Shown piece after piece: positions 18,225-27,894 of a stretch of 64,000 nucleotides of DNA. The DNA comes from Bacillus sp. FJAT-27264 (GTDB lineage Bacteria > Bacillota > Bacilli > Paenibacillales > Paenibacillaceae), in NCBI RefSeq assembly GCF_001682855.1, contig NZ_MAQW01000001.1, positions 1,359,926 through 1,423,925 of the forward strand. The letters run 5' to 3'. The translations under genes and the position numbers were made by a program. Numbering within the stretch: the first letter of the stretch is position 1; every line of letters starts with the position of its first letter. The notes under the pieces are model-generated. The model made no database searches. It saw only the letters and a list, made by a program, of their open reading frames with translations, and was not told the DNA's origin.

Positions 18225-21200
18225 TCAAAGCCGCACAGGATGCCCGCCGTCGAAGAAATACAGCCAGATTTCGCTGATGCTTTCTCCCAAAATATCATTC
18301 AAGGCCTTGCTATACAACTCTAGCTGGAAGCGGTACTTCTCCCTGAGTGTTTCCAGTCCCCCACGATGCTCCAGAACAGAATCTGTCTTGTAATCCAGCA
18401 AAATCAATCTGCCATTCTCACGAAACAGGCAGTCGATAACCCCCTGAATCAATACCTCTTCACGTTCAAGATCTGGCGTATCCGCTTCTGATGACGGGAG
18501 CCCCGAGACGGCTTCATCCAGCGGACCAAGGCCCCGATAAGCCTCATTTGCAGGAACCATATAACTAAACGGTAATTCCCTCCGGTTCCACTCCGCTGCC
18601 AGCAACCTGCTTCCAAGCTCGGTAGCATAAAACGCTGCAATTTGCACCGCATCGATGATTTCAACCTGTTCCGGCGTCAAAATTGCCACCTCTTGCAGCC
18701 GGGCCAACGTCTCTTCCACCACAGCTTGAGTCACCCCCGTGTCCAAGGGAATATGTTGCATCACCGTATGGTAGGCCGTTCCCCGTTCAGCAGAGGTAAG
18801 GCTCCGCCGCTCCATGAACTTGGGACGCCTCAAGCGCAGACTGTCCCGGTATGGAGAACTAACAACAGCATCTGCTTCACCGCCAGATCTGCTGTGGTCC
18901 TCGTACAGATCATAAGATGGCTGTTCTTGCATGGACAGCCGCGTTTTCAGCTCCGTAACCGATGTTTTGGCAGGTATCCGGGAAGCCGCAGCATATGGAT
19001 AGGTCCATTTAAGTCTGCCAACAATCTCGGTTTCCGCCTCTGTTCCCAAAGAAGGAATTGGCTGACCTTCCTGCAATGCCGCAAGCGCCAGCTCACGCTC
19101 TGCCCCCGCTTCACCGTCCTCATCTTTAGCAGAAAATGCAGCTGAACTGAGTCCATTGGAATCCATTACATGAATACTCCAGTGGGAGGTATCGCCATGA
19201 AGCACTGTGGATACTGTACCTTCCGAGCCGGACAGCTTGCGCAGGATCGCTGCGCCCGGATGGCGGATCAGCGCAGGTCCAACCCAATCGAGATAGCTGC
19301 GTCCCCGGGCAAGCAGATGGTCTGCCAGCAGCAGTTCCTCCCGGCCCTGCATAGCACTCCAGCCCGCAACTTTGCGCGGCAAGTCGCGCACCGTGCCGAC
19401 CAGGATCATTTTATCCCGGGGACGGGTCAGCCCCACATAGAGTACACGCATTTCTTCAGCCAACAGCTCCAGCCTTGAACGGCGGTTAATCGCTAAATAA
19501 GGCAGGGTCGGATAAGTCACCCTCGTCTCCCGATCCACAAAACGCGGACCAAATCCCAGCTCCTTGTGCATCAAAAACCGGGCATGTAAATCCTGGCGGT
19601 TAAAAGCCTTGTTCATACCAGCCAGGAAAACAACCGGAAACTCCAGCCCTTTACTCTTGTGAATGGTCATAATTCTGACCCCGCTACCCTCTTCGCCACT
19701 GCCGCCCGCGATCCCTAAATCGCCACCATTTTCCCTCAGACGGGAAATATACAACAGGAAACGGAACAATCCGCGTGCCGAAGTATCCTGCTCATATTGA
19801 ACAGCCCGGTCATACAGAGCCTTTAGGTTGTTTTGCCGCTGGGAACCGCCAGGCAGACCGCCAACCCACTCCAAATACCCGCTTTCCCCATAAATGCGCC
19901 AGATCAGGTCGCTGAGGCTACCCTGCCGGGCGGCCAGTCTCCAGCTCTTCAGCTGATCCAGAAAATGCTTGAGCTTGGCTATAAGTTCGGGATCCAGATC
20001 AGGAACAGATTGACTTGCTGCTAATTCCTGAATGGTCAACTGACTATCCACATCGTCAACGTGGTCCAGTTCTTCCACGGAATCCATAGGCTCCACCGGA
20101 CTGCCAAGTGCTGCCGCAATCTCAGCTTGACCTGACTCTGCCATCGGATGCGCCGCTGCGGCAATCTCAGCTTGACCTGCTATCGGCAGCGTTGCTGCAG
20201 CCTGCACAGCTTCATAGAATGTCCCGTGACTGCACAGGCGTACTGCGGACAGCTCTTCTTCACTTAAGCCCACTACAGGCGAGCGTAGAACACCCGCCAG
20301 CGGAATATCTTGCCGCGGATTATCCACTACTTTTAATAGCGAGAGCGCAATCTCTACTTCTGTCGCTTCAAAATATCCCTTGTTCTGGTCACCATAAGCA
20401 GGGATACCCTCCATCCGTAGCTCCTCTATCATGAGCGGTGTCCAAATTCTTGCTGATCGCAGCAGGATTACAATATCTCCGTATGACACCGGGCGCATCA
20501 TTTTGAGGCCTTTGTCGTAGATGAGCATTGACGATCCGCCGCTCATTCCAGTCATCACGGAGATTCTGCGGGCAATAGCCCGTGCTTCCAGCTGCGCTGT
20601 CTCACTCTCAATGATCTCGCTCTCTGGCGCTGCCTCCCCGTCCCCAGTTTCTTCCTCCGACTTACTGGCACCTGAAGCACCACGATCAATCAGCAGTAGT
20701 TCCGGGGCAAAATACAGATCGGCCTCCTTGCCTTCCGTTCCCGGAAAACCTGCACCATAGACTAGCTCGGCCCGCTCATCATAGTTGATCTCTGCCACTG
20801 TCGCATTCATGATCTGCCGGAAAATCATATTCACGGCATTCACGACCTCCATCCGGCTGCGGAAATTCCGGGCGAGGTCAATGACCATTCCCCCAGAGCT
20901 GCTGATCGCAGAATCTTCTTCAGATCGAGGCTCATCTGCCGGATGTCCGTCCGTTAACCCTACAGGAGCTCCTCCCGCACTGCTAAAGCTGCGGTATTTC
21001 TCCAGGAACAGACCTGGCTCCGCCAAGCGGAACCGGTAGATACTTTGCTTCATATCGCCAACCATGAAGCGGTTCCCCGGCGCTTCCCTGGCAATCAAGC
21101 GAACAATCTCTTCTTGCACGCTGTTCGTATCCTGATACTCATCGAGCAGAACTTCATCGAACTGGGCACGGTATTCCATCGCCGCATCGGAGGGCATGGA

Positions 21201-22400
21201 GTGGCCCGGCTGCGAGTCCGGGTGACGGAGAATTTGCAGGCAATAATGCTCCAGATCGCTGAAATCGACCAATCCCTTGCTGGCTTTCTCCAGCCGGTAG
21301 CGCTCACCGAAGGCGATAACCGTCTCTGCCAGTTCCTTCATCAGCGGTGCCGCTTCATGCAGCTCGGCAAGAAAGGATTCCGCAGGACGCCCAAACAGGG
21401 CATTCTGAAGTTCGGATAACGTCTTCTTGACGCTTTCCCGCAGCTCCTTGACCATCTCCTGAAGCCCGGGATCTGTGGCATCCTTCTTGCACGGCTTCAG
21501 CTTTCCGAAGCTTACCCCGCGGAACGCCTCATACAGCTCAGCCCAGGGCCGTTCACTTAAAGCGGCCTGCAAGCCTTGCACCATGTCCAGATCTGCCGTA
21601 AGATTCTCGGCATATGGAGCAGGCCCTCCCGGCTGCAGAGCTATTTCCCGGCCCTGCAGCAATTGGCTAGCCGCACCGTCCAAGGCTAGCTTCGCCTCTG
21701 CGAGGATGCTTTGCACCCATGGTGTATGCCCCAAGCTCTCCGTATCCGGCAGCGAGAAATCCGCTGCCGTATCGCGCAGCCACTGCTCCGGCCACGGATG
21801 GCTGCGGGCAAAATCATGCAGCCGCTGGATCAGCGCGTGTACTGCGTCATCCGTGCGTTCGCCGCTGAACCAGTCAGCCAGTGCCACGAACACACTGTCC
21901 CCGCCATCTTCCCCGGTCTCGCCATATTTCTCTTCCAGCAGCTCCATCAACAGTTCCTGACGCATCATCTCGGCTTCATGCTCATTCAGAATGCGGAAGC
22001 CTGGATCAATCGGAATCAATTGATAGTACCGCCGGATCACCTCCAGACAGAAGGAGTGCAGAGTCGTAATAGAAGCTCTTCCGAGCAAAGCTAGCTGGCG
22101 GCGCAAATGCTCATTCCCGCTATCTTCCTCCAGAGCACGGTCCAGCGCCTCACGAATCCGCTGCCGCATCTCCGAAGCAGCGGCCTTGGTGAACGTAGCG
22201 ACCAGTAGCCTGTCTACGCTGAAGCCATTCTCTTCCCGGCTGATTTTGCGAATAATCCGTTCGACCAATACTGCCGTTTTCCCGGAACCTGCCGCAGCCG
22301 CGACCAGGATATCATCGCCGCTCTCCGCAATGGCGCGCCATTGGTCATCGCTCCAAATGCTGCCTTCGGGCTTATTGTCTATAGCTGGCCTCATATTCAC
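18225..22400 (-). CDS. addA: ATP-dependent helicase/nuclease subunit AddA
   Basis: AddA is the UvrD-like 3'-5' helicase and nuclease subunit of AddAB, the Firmicute counterpart of RecBCD. The start chosen is GTG 22398-22400 with AAAGGAGG before it; it overlaps the addB stop by 4 nt. The 1391-aa protein has Walker A AAAAGSGKTAVL, Walker B DEYQDTN, helicase motifs HKSKGLEFPVVFLAG and LYVGLTRPRDKM, and the nuclease motif LLDYKTDSVL (about 1337). It is about 160 aa longer than B. subtilis AddA (1232 aa) because of acidic low-complexity insertions (about 470-500, 550-590, 735-795). Confidence 0.96.
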   Translation of the reverse strand: MNMRPAIDNKPEGSIWSDDQWRAIAESGDDILVAAAAGSGKTAVLVERIIRKISREENGFSVDRLLVATFTKAAASEMRQRIREALDRALEEDSGNEHLRRQLALLGRASITTLHSFCLEVIRRYYQLIPIDPGFRILNEHEAEMMRQELLMELLEEKYGETGEDGGDSVFVALADWFSGERTDDAVHALIQRLHDFARSHPWPEQWLRDTAADFSLPDTESLGHTPWVQSILAEAKLALDGAASQLLQGREIALQPGGPAPYAENLTADLDMVQGLQAALSERPWAELYEAFRGVSFGKLKPCKKDATDPGLQEMVKELRESVKKTLSELQNALFGRPAESFLAELHEAAPLMKELAETVIAFGERYRLEKASKGLVDFSDLEHYCLQILRHPDSQPGHSMPSDAAMEYRAQFDEVLLDEYQDTNSVQEEIVRLIAREAPGNRFMVGDMKQSIYRFRLAEPGLFLEKYRSFSSAGGAPVGLTDGHPADEPRSEEDSAISSSGGMVIDLARNFRSRMEVVNAVNMIFRQIMNATVAEINYDERAELVYGAGFPGTEGKEADLYFAPELLLIDRGASGASKSEEETGDGEAAPESEIIESETAQLEARAIARRISVMTGMSGGSSMLIYDKGLKMMRPVSYGDIVILLRSARIWTPLMIEELRMEGIPAYGDQNKGYFEATEVEIALSLLKVVDNPRQDIPLAGVLRSPVVGLSEEELSAVRLCSHGTFYEAVQAAATLPIAGQAEIAAAAHPMAESGQAEIAAALGSPVEPMDSVEELDHVDDVDSQLTIQELAASQSVPDLDPELIAKLKHFLDQLKSWRLAARQGSLSDLIWRIYGESGYLEWVGGLPGGSQRQNNLKALYDRAVQYEQDTSARGLFRFLLYISRLRENGGDLGIAGGSGEEGSGVRIMTIHKSKGLEFPVVFLAGMNKAFNRQDLHARFLMHKELGFGPRFVDRETRVTYPTLPYLAINRRSRLELLAEEMRVLYVGLTRPRDKMILVGTVRDLPRKVAGWSAMQGREELLLADHLLARGRSYLDWVGPALIRHPGAAILRKLSGSEGTVSTVLHGDTSHWSIHVMDSNGLSSAAFSAKDEDGEAGAERELALAALQEGQPIPSLGTEAETEIVGRLKWTYPYAAASRIPAKTSVTELKTRLSMQEQPSYDLYEDHSRSGGEADAVVSSPYRDSLRLRRPKFMERRSLTSAERGTAYHTVMQHIPLDTGVTQAVVEETLARLQEVAILTPEQVEIIDAVQIAAFYATELGSRLLAAEWNRRELPFSYMVPANEAYRGLGPLDEAVSGLPSSEADTPDLEREEVLIQGVIDCLFRENGRLILLDYKTDSVLEHRGGLETLREKYRFQLELYSKALNDILGESISEIWLYFFDGGHPVRL

Positions 22401-25400
22401 GGCGTCAATCCTCCTTTGCGGGACAGCAGGTCCCAAATGTCATCTTTGCCCGGCTTGCCGAGATGGTTATATCCGCTGCCTTCAATACTCTCATCAAACT
22501 GGCACACCGGTTTGAAGGAACAGAATGTGCAAGCCGTCTCCTGTTGAATCCGATAGGGCTGGATAGCCACGTCCCCTTCTGTAATCCGGGTACCAATCTC
22601 TGCTATCGTCCCTTTTACAGAGGACAGCAGTTGGCCCCACTGCTCCGGCGTAGCTACAGAAGCGCTGCTGTAGAAGCTGCCGTCGCTTTTTACCGCCACC
22701 GGAACAATCGCTGAATGTCCCTTGTCTAGTGTAGTGTCCATCAAAGATACAACTTCACGGTCAGCCAGCAGCAGACCCTTCATTTTGAACCGCTTCAGCA
22801 GCTCCTGCTCCGCCTGCTCACGGTTCATGCCGTTGGACGAAGAGAGTAGCGGATCATGGACATGAAAATAAAGCGTGCCTGCCGGGAGTGCCGGCTTGCC
22901 CAGCCATTCTTCGGAATAGGTCAGCAGTACTTCAAGATAGGTCAGCATTTGTAGCGATAGACCGAAATAAACTTCGTGGAGCTTGAGGTCCTTCTGGCTG
23001 GACTTATAGTCAATTACACGCAGAAGAATACCGTTCTCCCCTTCCGCTTTATCCACCCGGTCAATCCGCCCGACCACTTCCATCACACAGCCGTTGGGCA
23101 GTGTAATCCGCAGGGGAGGCAAATCCTGGCCCGGTCCAAAATCAAGCTCCAGCCCGACCGGCTCAAAGCTGCCCCGGCGGGCATGTTCGCCCAGAATTAC
23201 GGAAGCCCGGCCCACAATACTCTTTAGCTTGCGGGTAATATAACCGTACCGCTTCGTACTGAGGAGAATTTCTCCCTGAAGCAGCGGCGACAGGCGATCC
23301 ACCGTCTCCCCGGCTTCGCGCCGGCATTCCTCCGGTGTCAGGCTGGCCCAGCCACGGCCCTGTTCTTGCAGCCGCTGCGCCATTTCACTAAGCGCCGCAT
23401 GGAACAGCTGCCCGATATCCGGGGCCTGGAGCCTGTACATCTGCCGCTCCTTGAGGCGCAAGCCGTACGCGGCAAAATGAGAGAACGCACAAGCCGAGAA
23501 CTTCTCCATCCGGGATACGCTACCACGCAGCGTGGAACCGCCGTACAGTCTGAGGCTCGTTCCACGCTTCAGTTGAATGCCTTCATTGCGGTAGAATAGC
23601 GAGCCCAGCAGCCGCTTCAGGCGAAGCTTCTTCGCTTCCCCTTCTTTACCAGAAGCGAACCAGTTATAAACATCCCACCAAAAAGACGGGATGTCGGCAC
23701 CCTGCCGCCATTGTCTTAGTTGCAACATCAAGATACGCAGGCTTTGTTCCGGATCCCCAATAAAGTCCATATGCAGGGGTAACACAGCCTGGGCTACTTC
23801 ATCTGACACCGCAGGCGGACTAACCGGAAGCTGACGTTCTGCCAGTTTGCCCTCAAACATCCGCTGCAAATGACGAATCACTTCAGACGGCAGGAGGGCT
23901 TTCCCTTCTTCGTCAGCAGTCGCATAGCTGATCCACAACTTATGGCTCGCTGTTGTGAGCGCATTATAGATCAGGAAGCGTTCATCAAGCAGCTTGCGGG
24001 AAGCCCCCGGAGCAAGCTCCAGGCCGACGCTCTCCAGTATCCCACGTTCTCCCTCGGACAAAATGCCGTCTTCTTTGAATTGTGCCGGAACGACACCCTC
24101 ATTGAACCCAAGGAGAAAAGCATACTTCACACCCGAAGTACGCGTCCGGTCCATGCTGCCTACGAGAACCTGATCCAGAGCCGGTGGCACCAGCCCCATT
24201 TTCAGCTCGGCCAGACCCGTCTCCAGCACACCCGCGAACATCGCAAACTCCATTTTCTCCTGGCCCATCATTTCCACGATCTGATCCAGCAGATCAAGCA
24301 CCGCGCTCCAGATCTGACTATGCTCACGAGCATTAGCTGCCTTTCCCGATTTCAGCGCCTGGGCGCTCATCTCTTCCAGCTTGCCTGCGGTACCTGCATC
24401 CTCAAGAAGAGAGTACACTGCCCGGCAGAGGTCTTCTCCGCTACGGCTTTTCTTCACCCGTTTCTCAAAATCCCCCAGGGGGCCAACGATGGCTGCTCTA
24501 CATCTCTCCATCGCGGACAACAATTCTTCGTCTACAGTCCTTCTGCCTTCAAGCGAAAGGCTGGGAATACCTCTCCAGGGACGTCCGTCCGTCCAGCGAT
24601 ACCCATGAATACCGCAGGCGAGCACATAATTCTCCAGATTGTCCATGTCTTCGTTAGTCAGGCTTCCGTCGTCTGGAATAAGCAGTCCGGTCTTCACACA
24701 GCGAAACACATCTTCATAACGCCAGCGACGTCTCACTACATCCAGCGCGGAGCGAATAAATTCTACCAGCGGGTGATGCAGCTCATTCACCTTCTGATCG
24801 AGGAAGAAAGGGATCTTGTAATCGTTGAACAGCGGGGACACCAGCGATTCATAATCGCTGATGTTTCGCATGAATACCGCCATTTCACCGTATTTGGCAC
24901 CCTCATCCCGTGCCAGTCTGAGCATTTCGCGCAAGGCCCCTTCCACTTCAGCCCTGTGCGAGACAGCAGCACCAATGGTAATGGACTGTACGGCATCCTG
25001 ATGGCCTTTCCAGCCCAAGCGGCGGTCATACCCCTGCTCCAGATGGCCGAGCACAGGGCTATCTTTGAAGCGGGGCAACACAGGAGGCGACAGTGGCTCG
25101 TCCCAAACCTCAAGCCCAAGTTCCTCAGCCATACCGCGGAGCTTGATATACGTTACTGCAGCCGGATGGAACAGGTCGAGCTCATGCAGCCCCCCGCCAG
25201 ATGGATAAGTCTTGTCCAGCGTAAGCGATATTGTCATTTTAGCGGCATGCAGCATCAGTTCCCGCAGCACCTTGAATTCCTGAGGGGTAAAACCATGAAA
25301 GCCGTCCACCCAGATTTCAGCACCACGAACATAGGAAGACAAAGGAATCTGCTCGGCCAGTTCAACCAACCGGTCCTCTTCGTCCATATAGAGCTGTGAC

Positions 25401-25924
25401 ATCTCTTGCTCCAGATCGCTAAATACGATATATAAATCGTCCAGCTTGCCTGCCAATATGGGGCTGTTACCGATAGAGTCACGCATACTGGACAAATGCT
25501 CATTCAGATCATTAGAACCGATACAACAGCGCTTCAATTCGGTATGCAGCTGGCTCAACCGTTCCACAAAGCCCGGACGGTCCGAGGAGGGGCCAAACAG
25601 TTTCAGTTCTTCTTTGCGACGGCTGATAATTTTATAAATAAGCATCTTCTTGCCTTCTTCACTAATCGGAAGACTTGCGCTGCCTCCCGTTTCCTGCCTT
25701 ACCCGATAGGCCAACCGCGAAAAGCTCAGGGTCTGGGCGCGGATGCTGCCCTTGGCACCACCCGCAGTGAGCAGGCCCCGTTCGGCCCCGAAGGACCCCT
25801 GCTCTGGGACAAGCACAATGATTGGCGCACCAAGCGGCTCCTGCGCTAGCTGAGAGGATATCGACTCCCGTATTTTAGTTGTCTTACCGCTGCCCGAGCG
25901 TCCGGTTAAAAAGGTTATCGACAT
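22397..25924 (-). CDS. addB: Helicase-exonuclease AddAB, AddB subunit
   Basis: AddB cuts the 5' strand and takes part in Chi recognition. ATG 25922-25924 (1175 aa, MSITFLTGRSGSGKT) has a GGAGGAG ribosome site; the longer frame is rejected. Walker A GRSGSGKT is at the N-terminus and the nuclease motif VIDYKSS at about 970. Four Cys fit the 4Fe-4S cluster: one near 811 (SACAFSHF) and CTFCSFKPVC at about 1130, the same spacing as in B. subtilis AddB. The stop overlaps the addA GTG start by 4 nt, so the two are coupled. Confidence 0.96.
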   Translation of the reverse strand: MSITFLTGRSGSGKTTKIRESISSQLAQEPLGAPIIVLVPEQGSFGAERGLLTAGGAKGSIRAQTLSFSRLAYRVRQETGGSASLPISEEGKKMLIYKIISRRKEELKLFGPSSDRPGFVERLSQLHTELKRCCIGSNDLNEHLSSMRDSIGNSPILAGKLDDLYIVFSDLEQEMSQLYMDEEDRLVELAEQIPLSSYVRGAEIWVDGFHGFTPQEFKVLRELMLHAAKMTISLTLDKTYPSGGGLHELDLFHPAAVTYIKLRGMAEELGLEVWDEPLSPPVLPRFKDSPVLGHLEQGYDRRLGWKGHQDAVQSITIGAAVSHRAEVEGALREMLRLARDEGAKYGEMAVFMRNISDYESLVSPLFNDYKIPFFLDQKVNELHHPLVEFIRSALDVVRRRWRYEDVFRCVKTGLLIPDDGSLTNEDMDNLENYVLACGIHGYRWTDGRPWRGIPSLSLEGRRTVDEELLSAMERCRAAIVGPLGDFEKRVKKSRSGEDLCRAVYSLLEDAGTAGKLEEMSAQALKSGKAANAREHSQIWSAVLDLLDQIVEMMGQEKMEFAMFAGVLETGLAELKMGLVPPALDQVLVGSMDRTRTSGVKYAFLLGFNEGVVPAQFKEDGILSEGERGILESVGLELAPGASRKLLDERFLIYNALTTASHKLWISYATADEEGKALLPSEVIRHLQRMFEGKLAERQLPVSPPAVSDEVAQAVLPLHMDFIGDPEQSLRILMLQLRQWRQGADIPSFWWDVYNWFASGKEGEAKKLRLKRLLGSLFYRNEGIQLKRGTSLRLYGGSTLRGSVSRMEKFSACAFSHFAAYGLRLKERQMYRLQAPDIGQLFHAALSEMAQRLQEQGRGWASLTPEECRREAGETVDRLSPLLQGEILLSTKRYGYITRKLKSIVGRASVILGEHARRGSFEPVGLELDFGPGQDLPPLRITLPNGCVMEVVGRIDRVDKAEGENGILLRVIDYKSSQKDLKLHEVYFGLSLQMLTYLEVLLTYSEEWLGKPALPAGTLYFHVHDPLLSSSNGMNREQAEQELLKRFKMKGLLLADREVVSLMDTTLDKGHSAIVPVAVKSDGSFYSSASVATPEQWGQLLSSVKGTIAEIGTRITEGDVAIQPYRIQQETACTFCSFKPVCQFDESIEGSGYNHLGKPGKDDIWDLLSRKGGLTP

Positions 25925-26102
25925 AAATAAAGACTCCTCCCATGGCAAAACAAAAGTGTAACTCACAGTCACTTACTCGTCCCAACATTATACCATATCC
26001 CCCTCCATTCGGAACATACGTTTGGATGATCTTCAAATGTTTTACAAGTGTTCTGTGCAGCACATCGCAGCCAGCTTTCTATGTAAAACGCGCAAAAGCC
26101 CG

Positions 26103-26121
26103 CCGCATCTGGTAGATACGG
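26103..26121 (-). terminator. Possible weak terminator after the ABC transporter operon
   Basis: On the minus strand a 7-bp stem with one G-U pair (CCGTATC against GATGCGG) lies about 33 nt after the ABC gene stop and is followed, after five nt, by TTTT. Weak by itself, but correctly placed between this operon and addB. Confidence 0.35.
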
Positions 26122-26153
26122 TGAGCTCTTGTAACAACAAACAAATTGTAATA

Positions 26154-27893
26154 CTAAGATGATATACGGAAGCCGCTGGATTCCTGCTGTAATGTCCATA
26201 ATCGGGCGTAAAGCCCTCCCCGCTCCAGCAAACGCTCATGACGGCCCTGTTCCACCAGCCTTCCATCCTCTAGTACGATGATGTTGTCGGCACCGCGTAT
26301 CGTTTTAAGCCGATGGGCGACAACAATAACCGTTCGCCCGGCGATCAGGGCATCAATTCCTTTCTGGATCTCCGCTTCATTTTGCGGATCGAGTGAGGCC
26401 GTGGCTTCGTCCAGTAGCACTACTGGGGCATTTTTGAGAATGGCACGTGCTATGGAAATGCGTTGTTTCTCCCCACCGGACAGTGTGCTTCCGCCCTCAC
26501 CAACCGGTGTGTCATAGCCCCGCGGCAGCTTCATGATGAATTCATGGCAATGTGCCATTTGGGCCGCCTGCCGTACCTCTTCGCTTGTAGCCCCGGGCCG
26601 GCCAAAGGCGATATTGTTGCCAATCGTGTCCTGGAACAGGTACACATCCTGAAACACCACCGAGATCGAACTCAGCAGATGCTCAGGCTCCATTTCCCGC
26701 AAGCTGCGTCCTCCCAGCAGCACACGTCCCTCGTCTGGATCGTAAAAGCGTGAGATCAGCCGCAGCACGGTGCTTTTACCGCTGCCCGAGGGTCCAACAA
26801 TAGCTGTAAGGGAGCCCTGAGGCAGTGTAATGCTTAGATCCTTGATCACCGGCTTTCCCCCGTAGCTGAAAGTCACATGTTCGAATTCGATTCCGCGTTC
26901 CACAGGTAGTGGTTCGATGTTCCCGGTCATTACCGGCTCATGGAGCAGCTCCACAATCCGTTCGCCTGCCTGCTCGTTATAACGGAATTCGGCATAATTG
27001 GAGAGCGCTGTGTTGAGCGGATCATAGATACGCGTCCCGATAATGAGGAACACCGCCAGATTCAGGATGCTAATCTCTCCGCCCAGCAGAAGCTGGACAC
27101 CCACATAGATTAGAAGCGTCAGACCCGCGCGCAAAAGGGCCATTGCCAGCAGAATTACGGGTCCAAATATACCCTCCAGCTTGATGCTTTCCTTCATCAG
27201 CACTTTAAATGAATTGTCAAGGCGGACAAAACGTTCTCCCGTCAAATTATAGGCCTTCATCACACGTATTCCGTTCAGATACTCTTGCAGGCGATTGGCA
27301 GCATTCAGTTTAGCCTTCATATGGTCTGCGCCAAGCTTGCGCTGCAGCCCTGTCGTCACATACATGATCAGCAGTGCTACGGGCAAGGCAGCGAACATGC
27401 AGAGGGCCATACGCCAATCGAGCAGAATCAGCCCAGCCAACGCAAGAATCGGCAACACAAAAGCCCCGGCCAGTTGAGGCAGCATATGAGAGAGTCCGCT
27501 TTCTACTAGAGTGAAATCTCCCATCATCATATTCGCCAGATCCCCAGGATCGCGCCGGGTCAGATAGCCCAGTGGAAGCTTCCGTAAATGTTCGGCCAGT
27601 TCAGCCCGGCCCTGAGCGGCAACCTCATAGGCTCCGCGGTAAGCAGAACGGTAAGCGGGAATCTCGCTGAGATACATCAGAATCATCGCACCGGCAAGCC
27701 CTCCGCAAATCCACCACAGCCGTTCAGTTTGTAATACCGCGCCCGGCGTAATATAAGGTGCAAAAATCAATCGTACTGCTTCAATAATCAGGGCAAAGGG
27801 CAGTACATTCACAAGATTGGACAAGAGCGAGTAAAGGACAGGCTGAAGCAATTTCTCCGGATGTCCGGCGGTAATATTGCGTAGCATCTTCAT
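26154..27893 (-). CDS. ABC transporter half-protein (membrane domain plus ATPase), siderophore-type, second of pair
   Basis: The 579-aa protein has about six membrane helices (about 15-300) and an ATPase domain with Walker A GPSGSGKST, signature STLSGGEKQRISIARAIL, Walker B VVLLDEATASLDPQNE and H-loop VVAHRLKT. I chose ATG 27891-27893 with AAGGAGG before it; it begins 1 nt after the upstream stop. It pairs with the next gene, as in YbtPQ or IrtAB importers of ferric siderophores. The Fur boxes and AraC gene upstream support an iron role; the substrate is inferred, and an exporter role is possible. Confidence 0.88.
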   Translation of the reverse strand: MKMLRNITAGHPEKLLQPVLYSLLSNLVNVLPFALIIEAVRLIFAPYITPGAVLQTERLWWICGGLAGAMILMYLSEIPAYRSAYRGAYEVAAQGRAELAEHLRKLPLGYLTRRDPGDLANMMMGDFTLVESGLSHMLPQLAGAFVLPILALAGLILLDWRMALCMFAALPVALLIMYVTTGLQRKLGADHMKAKLNAANRLQEYLNGIRVMKAYNLTGERFVRLDNSFKVLMKESIKLEGIFGPVILLAMALLRAGLTLLIYVGVQLLLGGEISILNLAVFLIIGTRIYDPLNTALSNYAEFRYNEQAGERIVELLHEPVMTGNIEPLPVERGIEFEHVTFSYGGKPVIKDLSITLPQGSLTAIVGPSGSGKSTVLRLISRFYDPDEGRVLLGGRSLREMEPEHLLSSISVVFQDVYLFQDTIGNNIAFGRPGATSEEVRQAAQMAHCHEFIMKLPRGYDTPVGEGGSTLSGGEKQRISIARAILKNAPVVLLDEATASLDPQNEAEIQKGIDALIAGRTVIVVAHRLKTIRGADNIIVLEDGRLVEQGRHERLLERGGLYARLWTLQQESSGFRISS

Positions 27894-27894
27894 A

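Noticed and set aside
23870..25399. 509-aa plus-strand frame over addB
   Set aside because: No recognisable domain; it lies wholly inside the intact addB gene.
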